From assembly GCF_900107255.1 (NCBI RefSeq), contig NZ_FNPH01000001.1, positions 744,001-808,000 of the forward strand: a stretch of 64,000 bases of DNA. The letters run 5' to 3'. The notes beneath the pieces are model-generated. The model made no database searches. It worked only from the letters and a program-made list of their open reading frames with translations, and was not told the DNA's origin. Shown piece after piece: positions 35,061-44,465 of the stretch; the stretch's first letter is position 1; each line of letters begins with the position of its first letter. The position numbers and the translations under genes were made by a program. The stretch comes from Micromonospora pattaloongensis. Lineage in GTDB: Bacteria; Actinomycetota; Actinomycetes; Mycobacteriales; Micromonosporaceae.

Positions 35061-35782
35061 GCCGGCACCGCCACGCCGAGGTGCCGCTGGACCAGCGCGG
35101 CGAGTTCCGCGTCGTCGAGCGCCCCGGACGCGTCGACGTGGCGGATCCGCCCCTGGTCGTCGACGAAGAGGGTGAGCGGGAGCCAGGCCAGTCCCAGCTC
35201 GGTCCGCAGCCTCTCGTCGGGGTCGAACAGATTCGGGAACGTCACGTCACCGATCGACTGCGCGGCCTCGCGGCTGTCCCGGTTGTTCACCCCGATGACG
35301 TGCAGCGTCTCCGGCGCCCGCCGGGCGAGACGCTGGAAGGCGGGGAGCTCCTTGCGGCACGGCCCGCACCAGGACGCCCAGACGTTGATCACGGCGGGAC
35401 CGCGGATCGCCCCGATCCGCACCGGTTGGCCGCCGGTGAAGCAGGGCAGCTCGATCCGGGGCAGCGTCTCGCCCGCGCCGCCGGTGGCCGACGACGCGGC
35501 GTTGGTCGGGCCCGGCGATGCGGCAACGCCCGGGTCGGTCGACGCGGCGCTTGAGCCGGGGGACCGCGACGGGGGCGCGGCGCTCGGGCCACCGGATCCC
35601 GGGGGCGTGGATCCCGGGGGCGTAAATCCCGGGGGCGTGGATCCCGGGGGTGTCGTCAGCGCGGCGCAGTCGGCGAACGGCGAGGGGGCGCGGCTCGCGC
35701 CCGCCGCGTCGCCGCCGTCGGACGGCGTGCAGGCGGCGAGCAGCAGCAGGGGCGCCAGCAGCCAGGCAACGCGTCGGGTCAC
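35057..35782 (-). CDS. TlpA/ResA-type thioredoxin lipoprotein
   Basis: 241 residues from GTG overlapping the nth stop (GTGA). The signal ends in the lipobox LAAC with Cys18, giving membrane anchoring outside the cell. A 75-residue Pro/Gly/Ser linker contains tandem TPPGS repeats. The thioredoxin fold starts near 110 with [11 protein letters not shown] (Cys139 and Cys142) and the later [11 protein letters not shown] cis-Pro region. It probably reduces or oxidises extracytoplasmic cysteines. Conserved neighbour of nth and marP. Confidence 0.92.
   Translation of the reverse strand: MTRRVAWLLAPLLLLAACTPSDGGDAAGASRAPSPFADCAALTTPPGSTPPGFTPPGSTPPGSGGPSAAPPSRSPGSSAASTDPGVAASPGPTNAASSATGGAGETLPRIELPCFTGGQPVRIGAIRGPAVINVWASWCGPCRKELPAFQRLARRAPETLHVIGVNNRDSREAAQSIGDVTFPNLFDPDERLRTELGLAWLPLTLFVDDQGRIRHVDASGALDDAELAALVQRHLGVAVPA
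35596..35655 (-). repeat. 15-nt tandem repeats in the TlpA-like gene
   Basis: Four copies of a 15-nt unit (core ATCCCGGGGGCGT on the plus strand) encode [10 protein letters not shown] units in the linker between the lipid anchor and the thioredoxin domain. Confidence 0.85.
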
Positions 35783-36564
35783 GGCACCTCCGCGACGACG
35801 GCCTGCGCCGGCACGAGCTCGGGATCCACCCCGGCCTGCACCGCCAGCTCCCGGGCGCGCGGTCCCTTGAGCAGCTTCGCGGCGGCCGCCGCCTCGGTCG
35901 GGCCCGTGCCGTACGACGGGCAGAGCGGCGCGAGCGTGCACGCGCCGCAGGCGGGCTTGCGGGCGTGGCAGACGCGGCGGCCGTGGAAGATCACGCGGTG
36001 CGAGAGCATCGTCCAGTCCCGCCGCTCGATCAGCGCGCCGATCGCATGTTCGATCTTGACCGGGTCGCTCTCGTCCGTCCACGCCCAGCGCCGGACGAGC
36101 CGCTGGAAGTGGGTGTCGACGGTGATGCCGGGGACGTCGAAGGCGTTGCCGAGGATGACGTTCGCGGTCTTGCGACCGATGCCGGGCAGCTTCACCAGCT
36201 CGACGAGACGCCCGGGCACCTCCCCGTCGTGCCGCTCGACGAGCCCCTGACCGAGCCGGATCAGCGAGTCGGCCTTGTTCCGGAAGAACCCGGTGGGGCG
36301 GATCAGCTCCTCCAGCTCGCCCCGGTCGGCGCCGGCGTAGTCGGCCGCGGTGGGGTAGCGCGCGAACAGTTTGGGCGTGACCTCGTTGACCCGCTTGTCG
36401 GTGCACTGCGCGGAGAGGATCGTGGCGACGGCGAGCTGCAGCGGGGTGTCGTGGTCCAGCTCACAGTGGGCGTCGGGGTGGGTCTCGGCGAGCAGCCGGG
36501 CCATCCGCCGGGCCCGACGCTTACGGCCGAGGTCGGTCTCGGTGCGGACAGGGGAAGGGGTCAC
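35779..36564 (-). CDS. nth: endonuclease III
   Basis: 261 residues from GTG. A DNA glycosylase/AP lyase removing oxidised pyrimidines. The helix-hairpin-helix LPGIGRKTA carries catalytic Lys132, [10 protein letters not shown] carries Asp150, and the 4Fe-4S cluster cysteines are 199, 206, 209 and 215 (C-x6-C-x2-C-x5-C). The stop overlaps the TlpA-like start. It is first in the nth-TlpA-NUDIX unit and has a leaderless -10. The C-terminal 40 residues are a hydrophilic extension. Confidence 0.96.
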   Translation of the reverse strand: MTPSPVRTETDLGRKRRARRMARLLAETHPDAHCELDHDTPLQLAVATILSAQCTDKRVNEVTPKLFARYPTAADYAGADRGELEELIRPTGFFRNKADSLIRLGQGLVERHDGEVPGRLVELVKLPGIGRKTANVILGNAFDVPGITVDTHFQRLVRRWAWTDESDPVKIEHAIGALIERRDWTMLSHRVIFHGRRVCHARKPACGACTLAPLCPSYGTGPTEAAAAAKLLKGPRARELAVQAGVDPELVPAQAVVAEVP

Positions 36565-36571
36565 ATCCGCC

Positions 36572-36577
36572 AGCCTA
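36572..36577 (-). promoter_or_regulatory. -10 box of the nth operon
   Basis: TAGGCT on the minus strand, seven nt before the nth GTG. Confidence 0.45.
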
Positions 36578-36607
36578 CTTCCGGGGCCGACAGCCGGCCG
36601 CGAACGC

Positions 36608-37822
36608 TCACGCGGCCGGCGGTGAGATCTTGCCGTCGTCGCGGAAGCGCGGGCCCGTGTTCGGGAAGTCCGAGCGGGTCACGGTGCGGATGAGGTCGAG
36701 TCCGCGCGCGTCGGCGTCCAGGGTGGGCTTCCCGGCGCCGTTCATGTACGTCGAGACGAACTCGCCGCCGGCCCACTCCCCGTCCGGGGTGAGCGACACC
36801 TTCAGCACCCCGCCGAGGCCGAGCGCCGCCCGGTTGCTGAGCGTCCCGCCACCCCCGGCGAAGTTGCCGAGGCTGTACGCGATCAGCCGCCCCTGGTAGA
36901 ACTCCATCCCGCGCAGCACGTGCGGCCCGTGCCCGATCACCACGTCGGCGCCCGCGTCGATCACCGCGCGCGAGAACGTGATCGGGTCACCGCGGTTCTC
37001 GCCGAGGAACATCTCGGTGCCCGGCTTCACGCGCGTCTTTTCGGATCCCTCGGCACCCATGTGCACCTGCACGACGACCAGGTCGGCGTCGGCGGCGGCC
37101 CGCTCGACGATGGCCTGGGCCGCGTCGATGTCGGTCACGCTGTTGTTCCACGAGTACGGGGAGAAGCCGACGACCGCGACCGTCACGCCCTCGACGGTCA
37201 CCACCGTGATCTGATCGACCGCCCCGGTGTGCTGCAGGCCGTGCTTCTCCAGCGCCTTCTGGGTGTTGCGGTAGCCGGCGGCGCCGAAGTCGTACCCGTG
37301 GTTGTTGGCCTGGTTGAGCAGCATGAAGCCGGCGTCGCGCAGGTGCGCCGCGTAGCCGGGCGGGGCGCGGAACTGGTGGCAGTCGTCGGCGTTCTTACCG
37401 CACTTGGAGGTGCCGGTGTCGTCGGTCAGCGGCTCCTCGAGGTTGCCCATGACCAGGTCCGCGGCGAGCGCGTCGGTGACCGAGTCGAAGAAGCCCCGGC
37501 CGTCGTCGGCGGGGAGCCGGCCGGGCACGTTGCCCATCACGATGTCGCCGGTCGCCGACAGCGTGATCACCTTGGCGTCACCCGGCGTGCTGGTGGGCGC
37601 GGCGGGCGTGGCGGGCGCGGGTGACGCGGGGGCCGCGTCGGCCGCGGCGTCCTGCCACAGCGGCACCCCGCCGGTCCGGGCGCACGCGGTCGTGCCGGCG
37701 AGCACGGCAAGCATGATCATCAGGAACGTGCCCAGCGCACGGACCGGTCGTCGGTCGGCGCGGACGGCGCGGGATCGCCCGGGGCGCGGCGGGTGCGGGG
37801 TGGCGGACATCGACGGGAACAT
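36608..37822 (-). CDS. CapA-family (metallophosphatase-like) exported protein
   Basis: About 404 residues. ATG at 37822 is favoured by GGGTGG just upstream; GTG at 37831 and ATG at 37810 are alternatives. A hydrophobic segment with LAGTTAC near its end (about 30-50) suggests export, perhaps as a lipoprotein. The CapA/PgsA domain follows with [38 protein letters not shown] and [11 protein letters not shown]. CapA homologues act in poly-gamma-glutamate systems, but many stand-alone copies like this have unknown roles. No pgsB/C is seen. Downstream of the cbiZ-like gene on the same strand. Confidence 0.85.
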   Translation of the reverse strand: MFPSMSATPHPPRPGRSRAVRADRRPVRALGTFLMIMLAVLAGTTACARTGGVPLWQDAAADAAPASPAPATPAAPTSTPGDAKVITLSATGDIVMGNVPGRLPADDGRGFFDSVTDALAADLVMGNLEEPLTDDTGTSKCGKNADDCHQFRAPPGYAAHLRDAGFMLLNQANNHGYDFGAAGYRNTQKALEKHGLQHTGAVDQITVVTVEGVTVAVVGFSPYSWNNSVTDIDAAQAIVERAAADADLVVVQVHMGAEGSEKTRVKPGTEMFLGENRGDPITFSRAVIDAGADVVIGHGPHVLRGMEFYQGRLIAYSLGNFAGGGGTLSNRAALGLGGVLKVSLTPDGEWAGGEFVSTYMNGAGKPTLDADARGLDLIRTVTRSDFPNTGPRFRDDGKISPPAA

Positions 37823-37868
37823 ACCGGCCACCCGGCACGGCGGACCACGGCCATCCGGCCGGTTCGGG

Positions 37869-38555
37869 TCAGCGATCGTGCCGTACCGACCACGGCATGT
37901 CGGGCTGTCGCTCGGCCGCGCCGCCGGTGAGCACGGCCCGGTGGGTGGCGCGGGCGATCCGCGCGCCCCACGCCGACCGGGGTCCCCCGTACGCGGCGGA
38001 CGGCCCGTCGACGGGGCAGAGGATCGTGACGGCGTCTGTGGCGGTCCCGGTCGCCGGCAGGCCCAGCTCCCAGAGCGCCTGCGCCTTCGCCTCCGTGGCG
38101 GTGGCGACCGCGTTGACCAGGGCGGCGTCGCTCAGCCGCACGGGCGTGCTGACCACGATGTTGACGGTCCCGACCGGCACGGCGGGGTCGTCGACATCGT
38201 GGTCGCGCGGTTCGGGCGCCGCGGCCCAGATCGGCGCGCCGAGCCCGACCGTCGCCCAGACGCGCACGCCGGCGTCGGCCGCGCTCTCCACCCGCGCCAC
38301 GTCGACCCCGGTGAGCAGCCCGACGCCGGGCCCGGCGAGGCCGAGCCGGGCGGCCACCTCGGCGAGGTGTGCGTCCGGGTCGTCGCGCCGGTACGACATC
38401 GGCACGGTCGCGTTGATCACCCAGTGTCGCGGTCCGATCCCGCCGCCGAGCGGTCCGGAGCTCACCGCCAGCATCGGTTCGGCGGTACGCCACAGCAGCA
38501 GCGGGATCTCGCGTCCGTCCTCGTGGCGGGCGGTGAGCAGCGGGTCGGTGAGCAC
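37869..38555 (-). CDS. adenosylcobinamide amidohydrolase (CbiZ-like)
   Basis: 228 residues from GTG. Family motifs: SSGPLGGGIGPRHWVINATVP near the start, GLLTGVDVARV, and GTATDAVTILCP. CbiZ hydrolyses adenosylcobinamide to cobyric acid for salvage of incomplete corrinoids. No other cobalamin gene and no cobalamin-riboswitch-like leader is visible here, so it is an orphan in this neighbourhood. It has a leaderless -10 and lies 46 nt ahead of the capA-like gene. Confidence 0.85.
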   Translation of the reverse strand: MLTDPLLTARHEDGREIPLLLWRTAEPMLAVSSGPLGGGIGPRHWVINATVPMSYRRDDPDAHLAEVAARLGLAGPGVGLLTGVDVARVESAADAGVRVWATVGLGAPIWAAAPEPRDHDVDDPAVPVGTVNIVVSTPVRLSDAALVNAVATATEAKAQALWELGLPATGTATDAVTILCPVDGPSAAYGGPRSAWGARIARATHRAVLTGGAAERQPDMPWSVRHDR

Positions 38556-38561
38556 GCGCCG

Positions 38562-38567
38562 ACCCTA
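38562..38567 (-). promoter_or_regulatory. -10 box of the cbiZ-like gene
   Basis: TAGGGT on the minus strand, six nt before the GTG at 38555. Confidence 0.45.
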
Positions 38568-38638
38568 CGGCCCGGCGCCCCGCGACGAGGCGTCGGCGCC
38601 GACCGCGCGGCGCGGCGCGCCGGCGGTTGCCGCGCACG

Positions 38639-38660
38639 TCAACAGCCATTCGGCCGTTGA
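38639..38660. promoter_or_regulatory. inverted repeat in the cbiZ/crp divergent region
   Basis: TCAACAGCC-ATTC-GGCCGTTGA pairs at eight of nine positions. Both flanking genes point away, so it is unlikely to be a terminator; an operator or a leader structure is more plausible. Confidence 0.4.
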
Positions 38661-38690
38661 TGAGCTACGCTACTGGATCAACATTCCAGG

Positions 38691-38727
38691 GGTGCACGTC
38701 CGTTTCCGGCCGACGTGCACCTAGACT
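38691..38727 (+). promoter_or_regulatory. crp promoter with operator-like palindrome
   Basis: Perfect 10-bp inverted repeat GGTGCACGTC (38691-38700) and GACGTGCACC (38712-38721), 11 nt apart, ending directly against TAGACT (38722-38727), a good -10. The palindrome covers the -35/spacer region, so a bound protein should block or recruit polymerase. It does not match the TGTGA-N6-TCACA Crp consensus. A leader of about 60 nt with GGAGG follows. Confidence 0.6.
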
Positions 38728-38793
38728 GACTGCGCGCAACAGGGTGCCGGCTGGAGAGCCGGCCGGAAGCGGCGCGCGCGGCGGAGGTGCGCG

Positions 38794-39471
38794 ATGGACG
38801 AGGTACTTGCTCGCAGCGGGATCTTCCAGGGCGTCGACCCGGAGGCGGCCGATGCGCTCGCCAAGGAGATGGAGACGATCGAGGCCCGCAAGGGCGAGAT
38901 CGTTTTCAACGAGGGCGAGCCCGGCGACAGCCTGTATATCGTGCTCTCAGGCAAGATCAAGGTGGGTCGCCGCGCCGCGGACGGGCGGCAGAACCTGATT
39001 GCGGTGATGGGCCCCTCCGACATGGTCGGCGAGCTGTCGCTCTTCGACCCCGGCCCGCGCACCGCGACCGCCACGGCGGTCACCGACACCCGGCTGGCCC
39101 GGCTGCGCAAGCAGGCGCTGCGTCCCTGGCTCAACAACCGGCCGGAGATCGCCGAGCAGCTGCTCCGCGTGCTGGCCCGGAGGCTGCGCCGGACCAACGA
39201 CGCGCTCGCGGACCTGATCTTCACCGACGTGCCCGGCCGGGTCGCGAAGAACCTGCTGCAGATGGCGGGCCGGTTCGGCACCCGCGACGGCGGCGTGCTG
39301 CGCGTGACGCACGACCTCACCCAGGAGGAGATCGCGCAGCTGGTCGGCGCCTCCCGGGAGACCGTCAACAAGGCGCTCGCCGACTTCGCCTCCCGCGGCT
39401 GGCTCCGGCTCGACGGCAAGAGCATCATCATCCTGGACCCGGAGCGCCTGGCCCGCCGCGCCCGCGTCTGA
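38794..39471 (+). CDS. crp: Crp/Fnr-family cAMP-responsive regulator
   Basis: 225 residues with GGAGG upstream. A cyclic-nucleotide-binding domain (about 5-120) has [13 protein letters not shown] and the phosphate-binding cassette [15 protein letters not shown]; a dimer helix follows, then a winged helix-turn-helix with [20 protein letters not shown]. The cassette closely resembles mycobacterial CRP (Rv3676), and the neighbours nth and MBL agree. It is expected to bind cAMP and act globally. The large cyclase gene at 44949-48659 is about 5 kb downstream. A clear terminator follows. Confidence 0.94.
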   Translation: MDEVLARSGIFQGVDPEAADALAKEMETIEARKGEIVFNEGEPGDSLYIVLSGKIKVGRRAADGRQNLIAVMGPSDMVGELSLFDPGPRTATATAVTDTRLARLRKQALRPWLNNRPEIAEQLLRVLARRLRRTNDALADLIFTDVPGRVAKNLLQMAGRFGTRDGGVLRVTHDLTQEEIAQLVGASRETVNKALADFASRGWLRLDGKSIIILDPERLARRARV

Positions 39472-39482
39472 CCCGTCGTCGC

Positions 39483-39517
39483 CATCAGCCCGTCCCGCCG
39501 CGCGGGGCGGGCTGATG
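39483..39517 (+). terminator. crp terminator
   Basis: 16-bp arms with one mismatch (CATCAGCCCGTCCCGC / GCGGGGCGGGCTGATG) and a 3-nt loop, 11 nt after the crp stop, followed by CCTTTCC. Confidence 0.8.
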
Positions 39518-39695
39518 CCTTTCCGCCGTCCTTGACGGTTCCTTGCCCGCCGGGTCAGGCCGGGCACGTCTGCACCGCCGGCGACCGCACCGTCCCATCT
39601 CACTGATATGTCCGTTACGACGTATCCGTGACGATTGCCCCGATCCATTCGTTTACGGAGGAACGGGATCGGCGCGAAGGGCATGGGGATGTGAC

Positions 39696-41297
39696 GTGAC
39701 GGTGCTATCCACGGCCATCGACCCGCGCGACCAGGCGTACCTGGAGAACCGGGGCGCGATGCTCGCGCGGCTCGCCGAACTGGACGCGGCGCTGCGCGGC
39801 GCGCGCGAGGGCGGCGGCGAGAAGCACGTGACCCGGCACCACGCACGCGGCAAGCTGCTCCCCCGGGAGCGGATCGACCTCCTGGTCGACCGGGACTCCC
39901 CGTTCCTGGAGCTGTCGCCGGTGGCCGGCTGGAGCACGGAGTTCCCGGTCGGCGCGGGCGTCGTGACCGGAATCGGCGTGATCGAGGGCGTGGAGTGCGT
40001 GATCATCGCCAACGATCCGACCGTACGCGGTGGCGCGGTCAACCCGTACTCCCTGAAGAAGACCCGGCGGGCCGGCGAGATCGCGTTGGCCAACCGGCTG
40101 CCGCTGGTGAACCTCGTCGAATCCGGCGGCGCCGACCTGCCCAGCCCGGCCGAGATCTTCATCCCCGGCGGCGCGGTGTTCCGGGACCTGACCCGGCTCT
40201 CGGCGGCGCGCATCCCGACCATCTCGGTGGTCTTCGGCAACGCCACCGCCGCCGGCGCCTACGTGCCCGGCATGTCGGACTACACGATCATGGTCCGCAA
40301 CCAGGCCAAGGTCTTCCTCGCCGGGCCGCCGCTGGTCCGGATGGCGACCGGTGAGATCACCGACGACGAGTCGCTCGGCGGCGCCGCGATGCACGCGGCC
40401 ACCTCGGGCCTCGCCGACTTCCTCGCCGAGGACGAACGGGACGGCCTGCGGCTGGCCCGGCGCTGCGTCCGCCGGCTCAACTGGCGCAAACAGGGACCGC
40501 CGCCGCGCACCACGCTGCCGGCCCCGCCGAAGTACGACCCGGAGGAGCTGCTCGCCGTCGCCAGCGCCGACCTGCGGGTGCCGTTCGATCCGCGCGAGGT
40601 CCTCGCCCGGATCCTCGACGGCAGCGAGTTCGACGAGTTCAAGCCCGCCTACGGGCCTGCCCTGGTGACCGGCTGGGGTGAGCTGCACGGCTACCCGGTC
40701 GGCGTGCTGGCCAACGCCCGCGGGGTGCTGTTCTCCGAGGAGGCGCAGAAGGCCGCCCAGTTCATCCAGCTCGCCAACACCGCGGACACCCCGCTGCTGT
40801 TCCTGCAGAACACCACGGGATACATGGTCGGCGCGGAGTACGAGCAGCGCGGGATCATCAAACACGGCGCCCTGATGATCAACGCGGTGTCGAACTCGAC
40901 GGTGCCGCACCTGACGGTGAACCTCGGGGCGTCCTACGGGGCCGGAAACTACGGCATGTGCGGGCGGGCGTACGGGCCGCGTTTCCTGTTCACCTGGCCG
41001 AACGCGAAGTCCGCGGTGATGGGGCCGGCGCAGCTCGCGGGGGTGCTGTCGCTCGTGGCGCGGCAGGCGGCGGAGGCGAAGGGCCAGCCGTACGACGCCG
41101 ATGCCGACCGGGCCATGCGGCAGACGGTGGAGCAGCAGATCGAGTCGGAGTCCGCGGCGCTCTTCCTCTCCGGCCGGCTCTACGACGACGGCGTGATCGA
41201 TCCCCGGGACACCCGCACCGTGCTGGGGATCGGCCTCTCGGCGGTGCACAGCGGACCGGTCCGGGGCGCCGACGGCTTCGGCGTCTTCCGGATGTGA
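39696..41297 (+). CDS. acyl-CoA carboxylase beta (carboxyltransferase) subunit, MCC-like
   Basis: 533 residues from GTG at 39696. Two crotonase-like carboxyltransferase halves: the first with IANDPTVRGGAVNPYSLKK and ESGGADLPSPAEIF, the second with GWGELHGYPVGVLANARG and LFLQNTTGYMVG. These segments resemble methylcrotonyl-CoA/geranyl-CoA carboxylase beta more than propionyl- or acetyl-CoA types, so a role in leucine or isoprenoid breakdown is likely. The biotin subunit gene follows after eight nt. The acyl-CoA dehydrogenase usually found nearby is not in the window. Confidence 0.9.
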   Translation: MTVLSTAIDPRDQAYLENRGAMLARLAELDAALRGAREGGGEKHVTRHHARGKLLPRERIDLLVDRDSPFLELSPVAGWSTEFPVGAGVVTGIGVIEGVECVIIANDPTVRGGAVNPYSLKKTRRAGEIALANRLPLVNLVESGGADLPSPAEIFIPGGAVFRDLTRLSAARIPTISVVFGNATAAGAYVPGMSDYTIMVRNQAKVFLAGPPLVRMATGEITDDESLGGAAMHAATSGLADFLAEDERDGLRLARRCVRRLNWRKQGPPPRTTLPAPPKYDPEELLAVASADLRVPFDPREVLARILDGSEFDEFKPAYGPALVTGWGELHGYPVGVLANARGVLFSEEAQKAAQFIQLANTADTPLLFLQNTTGYMVGAEYEQRGIIKHGALMINAVSNSTVPHLTVNLGASYGAGNYGMCGRAYGPRFLFTWPNAKSAVMGPAQLAGVLSLVARQAAEAKGQPYDADADRAMRQTVEQQIESESAALFLSGRLYDDGVIDPRDTRTVLGIGLSAVHSGPVRGADGFGVFRM

Positions 41298-41305
41298 GGT
41301 GACAG

Positions 41306-43327
41306 ATGATTCGCAGGCTCCTCGTCGCGGACCGGGGCGAGATCGCCCGTCGGGTCTTCGCCACCTGCAGGCTGATCGGCATCGAGACCGTCGCGGTCTA
41401 CTCCGACGCCGACGTCGACGCCCCGCACGTCGCCGAGGCCGACTACGCCGTACGCCTGCCCGGCGAGACCGCCGCGGAGACGTACCTGCGGGGTGATCTG
41501 ATCGTCGCCGCCGCCCGGCGCACCGCGGCCGACGCGATCCACCCGGGCTACGGCTTCCTGGCCGAGAACGCCGAGTTCGCCGCCGCCGTCGTCGACGCCG
41601 GGCTGACCTGGGTCGGTCCGCCACCGGAGGTGGTCGCGGCGATGGGCTCGAAAATCGGGGCGAAGGCCCGGCTCGCCGAGGCGGGCGTGCCGATGCTGCC
41701 GACCTGGACCGACGCGACCGAGGTCGCCGAGTTTCCGGTGCTGGTGAAGGCGTCGGCCGGCGGCGGCGGCCGCGGGTTGCGCATCGTGCACGACCCGGAG
41801 ACGCTGCCCGGCGCGATCGCGTCGGCGCGCCGCGAGGCGGCCGCGGCGTTCGGGGACGGCACGGTCTTTCTGGAGCGGTACGTCGAGCGGGCCCGGCACG
41901 TCGAGGTGCAGATCGTCGCCGACGCTCGGGGGACGGTGGTGCCGTTCGGCGAGCGCGAGTGCTCGATCCAGCGGCGGCACCAGAAGATCGTGGAGGAGAC
42001 GCCGTCCGCGGCCGTGACACCGGAGCTGCGCGAGCGGCTCTGCGCCGCGGCGGTCGCCGCGAGTCGCGCCGTCGGGTACGTCGGCGCCGGCACCGTGGAG
42101 TTCCTGCTCGCGCCGGACGGCGAGTTCTACTTCCTGGAGATGAACACCCGGCTGCAGGTCGAGCACGCGGTCACCGAGTGCGTCACCGGCTTCGACCTGG
42201 TCCGGCTGCAACTGCTGGTCGCCGAGGGCAACCCGCTGCCGATCACCACGCCGCCGCCGATGCGCGGCCACGCGATCGAGGCGCGGCTCTGCGCGGAGGA
42301 CCCCGCGTACGCCTGGCTGCCCTCGACCGGCACGCTGCACCGCTTCGACGTGCCCGACGTGGCGGGACGGTTCCGCCCGCTCACCCGGCCGGGGCTGCGA
42401 CTCGACGCCGGGGTACGGGACGGCGCGGTGGTCGGCGTCCATTACGACTCGATGTTCGCCAAGCTGGTCGCGTGGGCGCCGACCCGCTACGAGGCGGCCC
42501 GGCTGCTCGCCGCCGCGCTGACCCGCGCCCGGATCCACGGCGTGGTCACCAACCGCGATCTGCTCGTCCGGATCCTGCGTCACCCGTCGTTCCGGTCCGG
42601 CGCGATCGACACCGCGTTCCTGGACGACCATCCCGAGGTCTTCGCCCCGCTGCTGTCGTCGATCGACGCCGTGCGGGTCTCCTGTCTGGCGGCGGCGCTC
42701 GCCGGCGCCGCGGCCCGCCGGGCGGCCGCGCCGGTGCTCGCCGGAATCCCGTCCGGTTGGCGCAACGTCCCCGCCACTCCACAGATCTCGCTGTACGACG
42801 GACCGTCCGGCCCGGTGGAGGTCGGCTACCGGCTGGACCGGGCCGGGGAGCTGGCGCGCTGGTGGGTCCGGTCGATCGACCCCGACGAGCTGGACATCGC
42901 GGGGCTGGGCCAACCGACCGTGACCGACGACCACCCGCCGGTCACTGTCGTCTCCGCGACCGGCGAGCGGGTCGTGCTCAACGTGGACGGCACCCGGCTC
43001 GACTTCGACGTGCACCGGGTCGAGGAGACCTCCTACGTGGACAGCCCGGAGGGCTCGGTCCGGCTGACCGAGCTGCCGCGCTTCCCCGAGCCGGCGACCG
43101 AGGTTGCCGAGGGGTCCCTGGTCGCCCCGCTGCCGGGCGCGGTGGGTCGGGTCCTGGTCGTGCCCGGCCAGCGCGTCAACGCCGGCGAGCTGCTCATGAC
43201 CCTGGAGGCCATGAAGCTGGAACATCCCGTCCACGCGCCGTCCTCGGGCGTGGTCTCGGCGCTGCCGGTCAGTGCCGGCGCCCAGGTCGACACCGGCGCG
43301 GTGCTGGCGGTGCTCACCCCCGAGTAG
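41306..43327 (+). CDS. biotin-dependent acyl-CoA carboxylase alpha subunit
   Basis: 673 residues. An ATP-grasp biotin carboxylase domain (about 1-450) has IHPGYGFLAENAEFA, KASAGGGGRG and EMNTRLQVEHAVTE. A middle BT-like region follows, and then a C-terminal biotinyl domain with LEAMKLEHP, Lys637 being the biotin site. It carboxylates biotin with bicarbonate and ATP, for the beta subunit encoded just upstream. The opening LLVADRGEIA has Asp where Asn is usual. Start ATG with GAGGTGA upstream. Confidence 0.93.
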   Translation: MIRRLLVADRGEIARRVFATCRLIGIETVAVYSDADVDAPHVAEADYAVRLPGETAAETYLRGDLIVAAARRTAADAIHPGYGFLAENAEFAAAVVDAGLTWVGPPPEVVAAMGSKIGAKARLAEAGVPMLPTWTDATEVAEFPVLVKASAGGGGRGLRIVHDPETLPGAIASARREAAAAFGDGTVFLERYVERARHVEVQIVADARGTVVPFGERECSIQRRHQKIVEETPSAAVTPELRERLCAAAVAASRAVGYVGAGTVEFLLAPDGEFYFLEMNTRLQVEHAVTECVTGFDLVRLQLLVAEGNPLPITTPPPMRGHAIEARLCAEDPAYAWLPSTGTLHRFDVPDVAGRFRPLTRPGLRLDAGVRDGAVVGVHYDSMFAKLVAWAPTRYEAARLLAAALTRARIHGVVTNRDLLVRILRHPSFRSGAIDTAFLDDHPEVFAPLLSSIDAVRVSCLAAALAGAAARRAAAPVLAGIPSGWRNVPATPQISLYDGPSGPVEVGYRLDRAGELARWWVRSIDPDELDIAGLGQPTVTDDHPPVTVVSATGERVVLNVDGTRLDFDVHRVEETSYVDSPEGSVRLTELPRFPEPATEVAEGSLVAPLPGAVGRVLVVPGQRVNAGELLMTLEAMKLEHPVHAPSSGVVSALPVSAGAQVDTGAVLAVLTPE

Positions 43328-43376
43328 TCCCCGGGCCAGGCGAGCACACCACCGAGCTGTGGGCCGAGGCGGACAG

Positions 43377-43399
43377 GCCCCGGTCCTACCGGCCGGGGC
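43377..43399. terminator. hairpin between convergent carboxylase and kinase genes
   Basis: Arms GCCCCGG/CCGGGGC (7 bp) with a 9-nt loop, between two stop codons. Without a T-run; moderate support. Confidence 0.4.
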
Positions 43400-43408
43400 G
43401 GTCGCGGT

Positions 43409-44434
43409 TCAGTCCGGACGGCCGAAGAACCAGGGCAGCCGACGGCGGCGGCGCACGGCGACCCGCTCGGTCGGCGTCTCGTCGCCGAGCGGCACGACGG
43501 CGGGGACCCGGGTCGGCGAGGTGCCGTAGCCGCCGGAACCGGAGAACGCCGCTCCGGAGACCGGAGCGTTCGGGATCGGCGCCGTGCTCGACGTGGTCGT
43601 GCGGGGCGGTGGCGCCAGCGGGATCGCGGCCAGCACGTCCCGCAGCTGCTCGGCGGAGGGACGGGCGGCGGGGCTGTTGTCCATGCCCCAGCGCAGCACC
43701 TCGGTCAGCTCGGGCGGGATGCCGGGCAGGTCCGGGACCGGCTCGTCGAACAACTCCAGCAGCATGACCAGGCTGGGGTTGCCGTCCCGCCAGCGTGGCG
43801 GCCGGCCGCACATGACGGCGTAGAGGCTCGCGCAGAGCGCGTACACGTCGACCGCCGGTGCGGGCTCACAGTGCCGGAACACCTCCGGCGCGGCGTAGGC
43901 GGGGGTGAGCGCGTCCATGGTGACGGACGGGTCCCGGAACTCGGCCAGGACCGCCAGGCCGAAGTCCGCCAGCGACGCCCGGTTGAGGCCGGAGTAGAGG
44001 ATGTTGGCGGGCTTCACGTCGCGGTGCAGGATGCCGAGGCGGTGCGCGTCGGCGAGCGCATCCGCGATCTTCACGCCGACGTCGCGCGCCTCGTACGCCC
44101 CGAGCGGGGAGGTGCGCATCCGGTCGGCGTAGGAGCCGTCGCAGAGCTCCATGATCAGGTATGGGTGGCGGTCGGCGGTGACGCCCGCGTCGAAGAGGTC
44201 GACGACGTGCGGGTGCGAGGAGAGCTTCCCGGCCGCGCGCGCCTCACGCAGGAAGCGCTGCTGGTCCCGCGCGCTGTCGAGCGTACGATTTTCGATCTTC
44301 ACGGCGACCTCGCGCCCCACCGATCCCTGCGTGGCGCGGTACACGGTGGCGTAGCCGCCGCGGGCAAAGACCGATAAATCCGACAGACCGGGCACTACCG
44401 GCGCGGGCAGCGCGGCGGGCGGCGTCTCGGTCAC
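43409..44434 (-). CDS. cytosolic Ser/Thr protein kinase
   Basis: 341 residues from GTG. Complete Hanks-type kinase domain (about 18-270): Gly loop ARGGYATVY, Lys46 in VAVKIE, HRD 137-139 in ILHRDVKPANIL, DFG 157-159, and APEVF. The Arg before the catalytic Asp makes it an RD kinase. The C-terminal 70 residues are Pro/Ser/Thr-rich and end in a basic RRRRRLPWFF tail. No transmembrane helix or PASTA domain is seen, so it is not a PknB-type receptor. Substrate unknown. A leaderless -10 precedes it. Confidence 0.93.
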   Translation of the reverse strand: MTETPPAALPAPVVPGLSDLSVFARGGYATVYRATQGSVGREVAVKIENRTLDSARDQQRFLREARAAGKLSSHPHVVDLFDAGVTADRHPYLIMELCDGSYADRMRTSPLGAYEARDVGVKIADALADAHRLGILHRDVKPANILYSGLNRASLADFGLAVLAEFRDPSVTMDALTPAYAAPEVFRHCEPAPAVDVYALCASLYAVMCGRPPRWRDGNPSLVMLLELFDEPVPDLPGIPPELTEVLRWGMDNSPAARPSAEQLRDVLAAIPLAPPPRTTTSSTAPIPNAPVSGAAFSGSGGYGTSPTRVPAVVPLGDETPTERVAVRRRRRLPWFFGRPD

Positions 44435-44441
44435 GGCTTAA

Positions 44442-44447
44442 ACGGTA
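44442..44447 (-). promoter_or_regulatory. -10 box of the kinase gene
   Basis: TACCGT on the minus strand, seven nt before the GTG at 44434. Confidence 0.45.
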
Positions 44448-44465
44448 CCGAAGCCGGTGGGCACG

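Noticed and set aside
38556-38793. Cobalamin riboswitch for the cbiZ-like gene
   Set aside because: The gene appears leaderless (TAGGGT six nt before the GTG), leaving no room for a riboswitch; the palindromes lie on the crp side.
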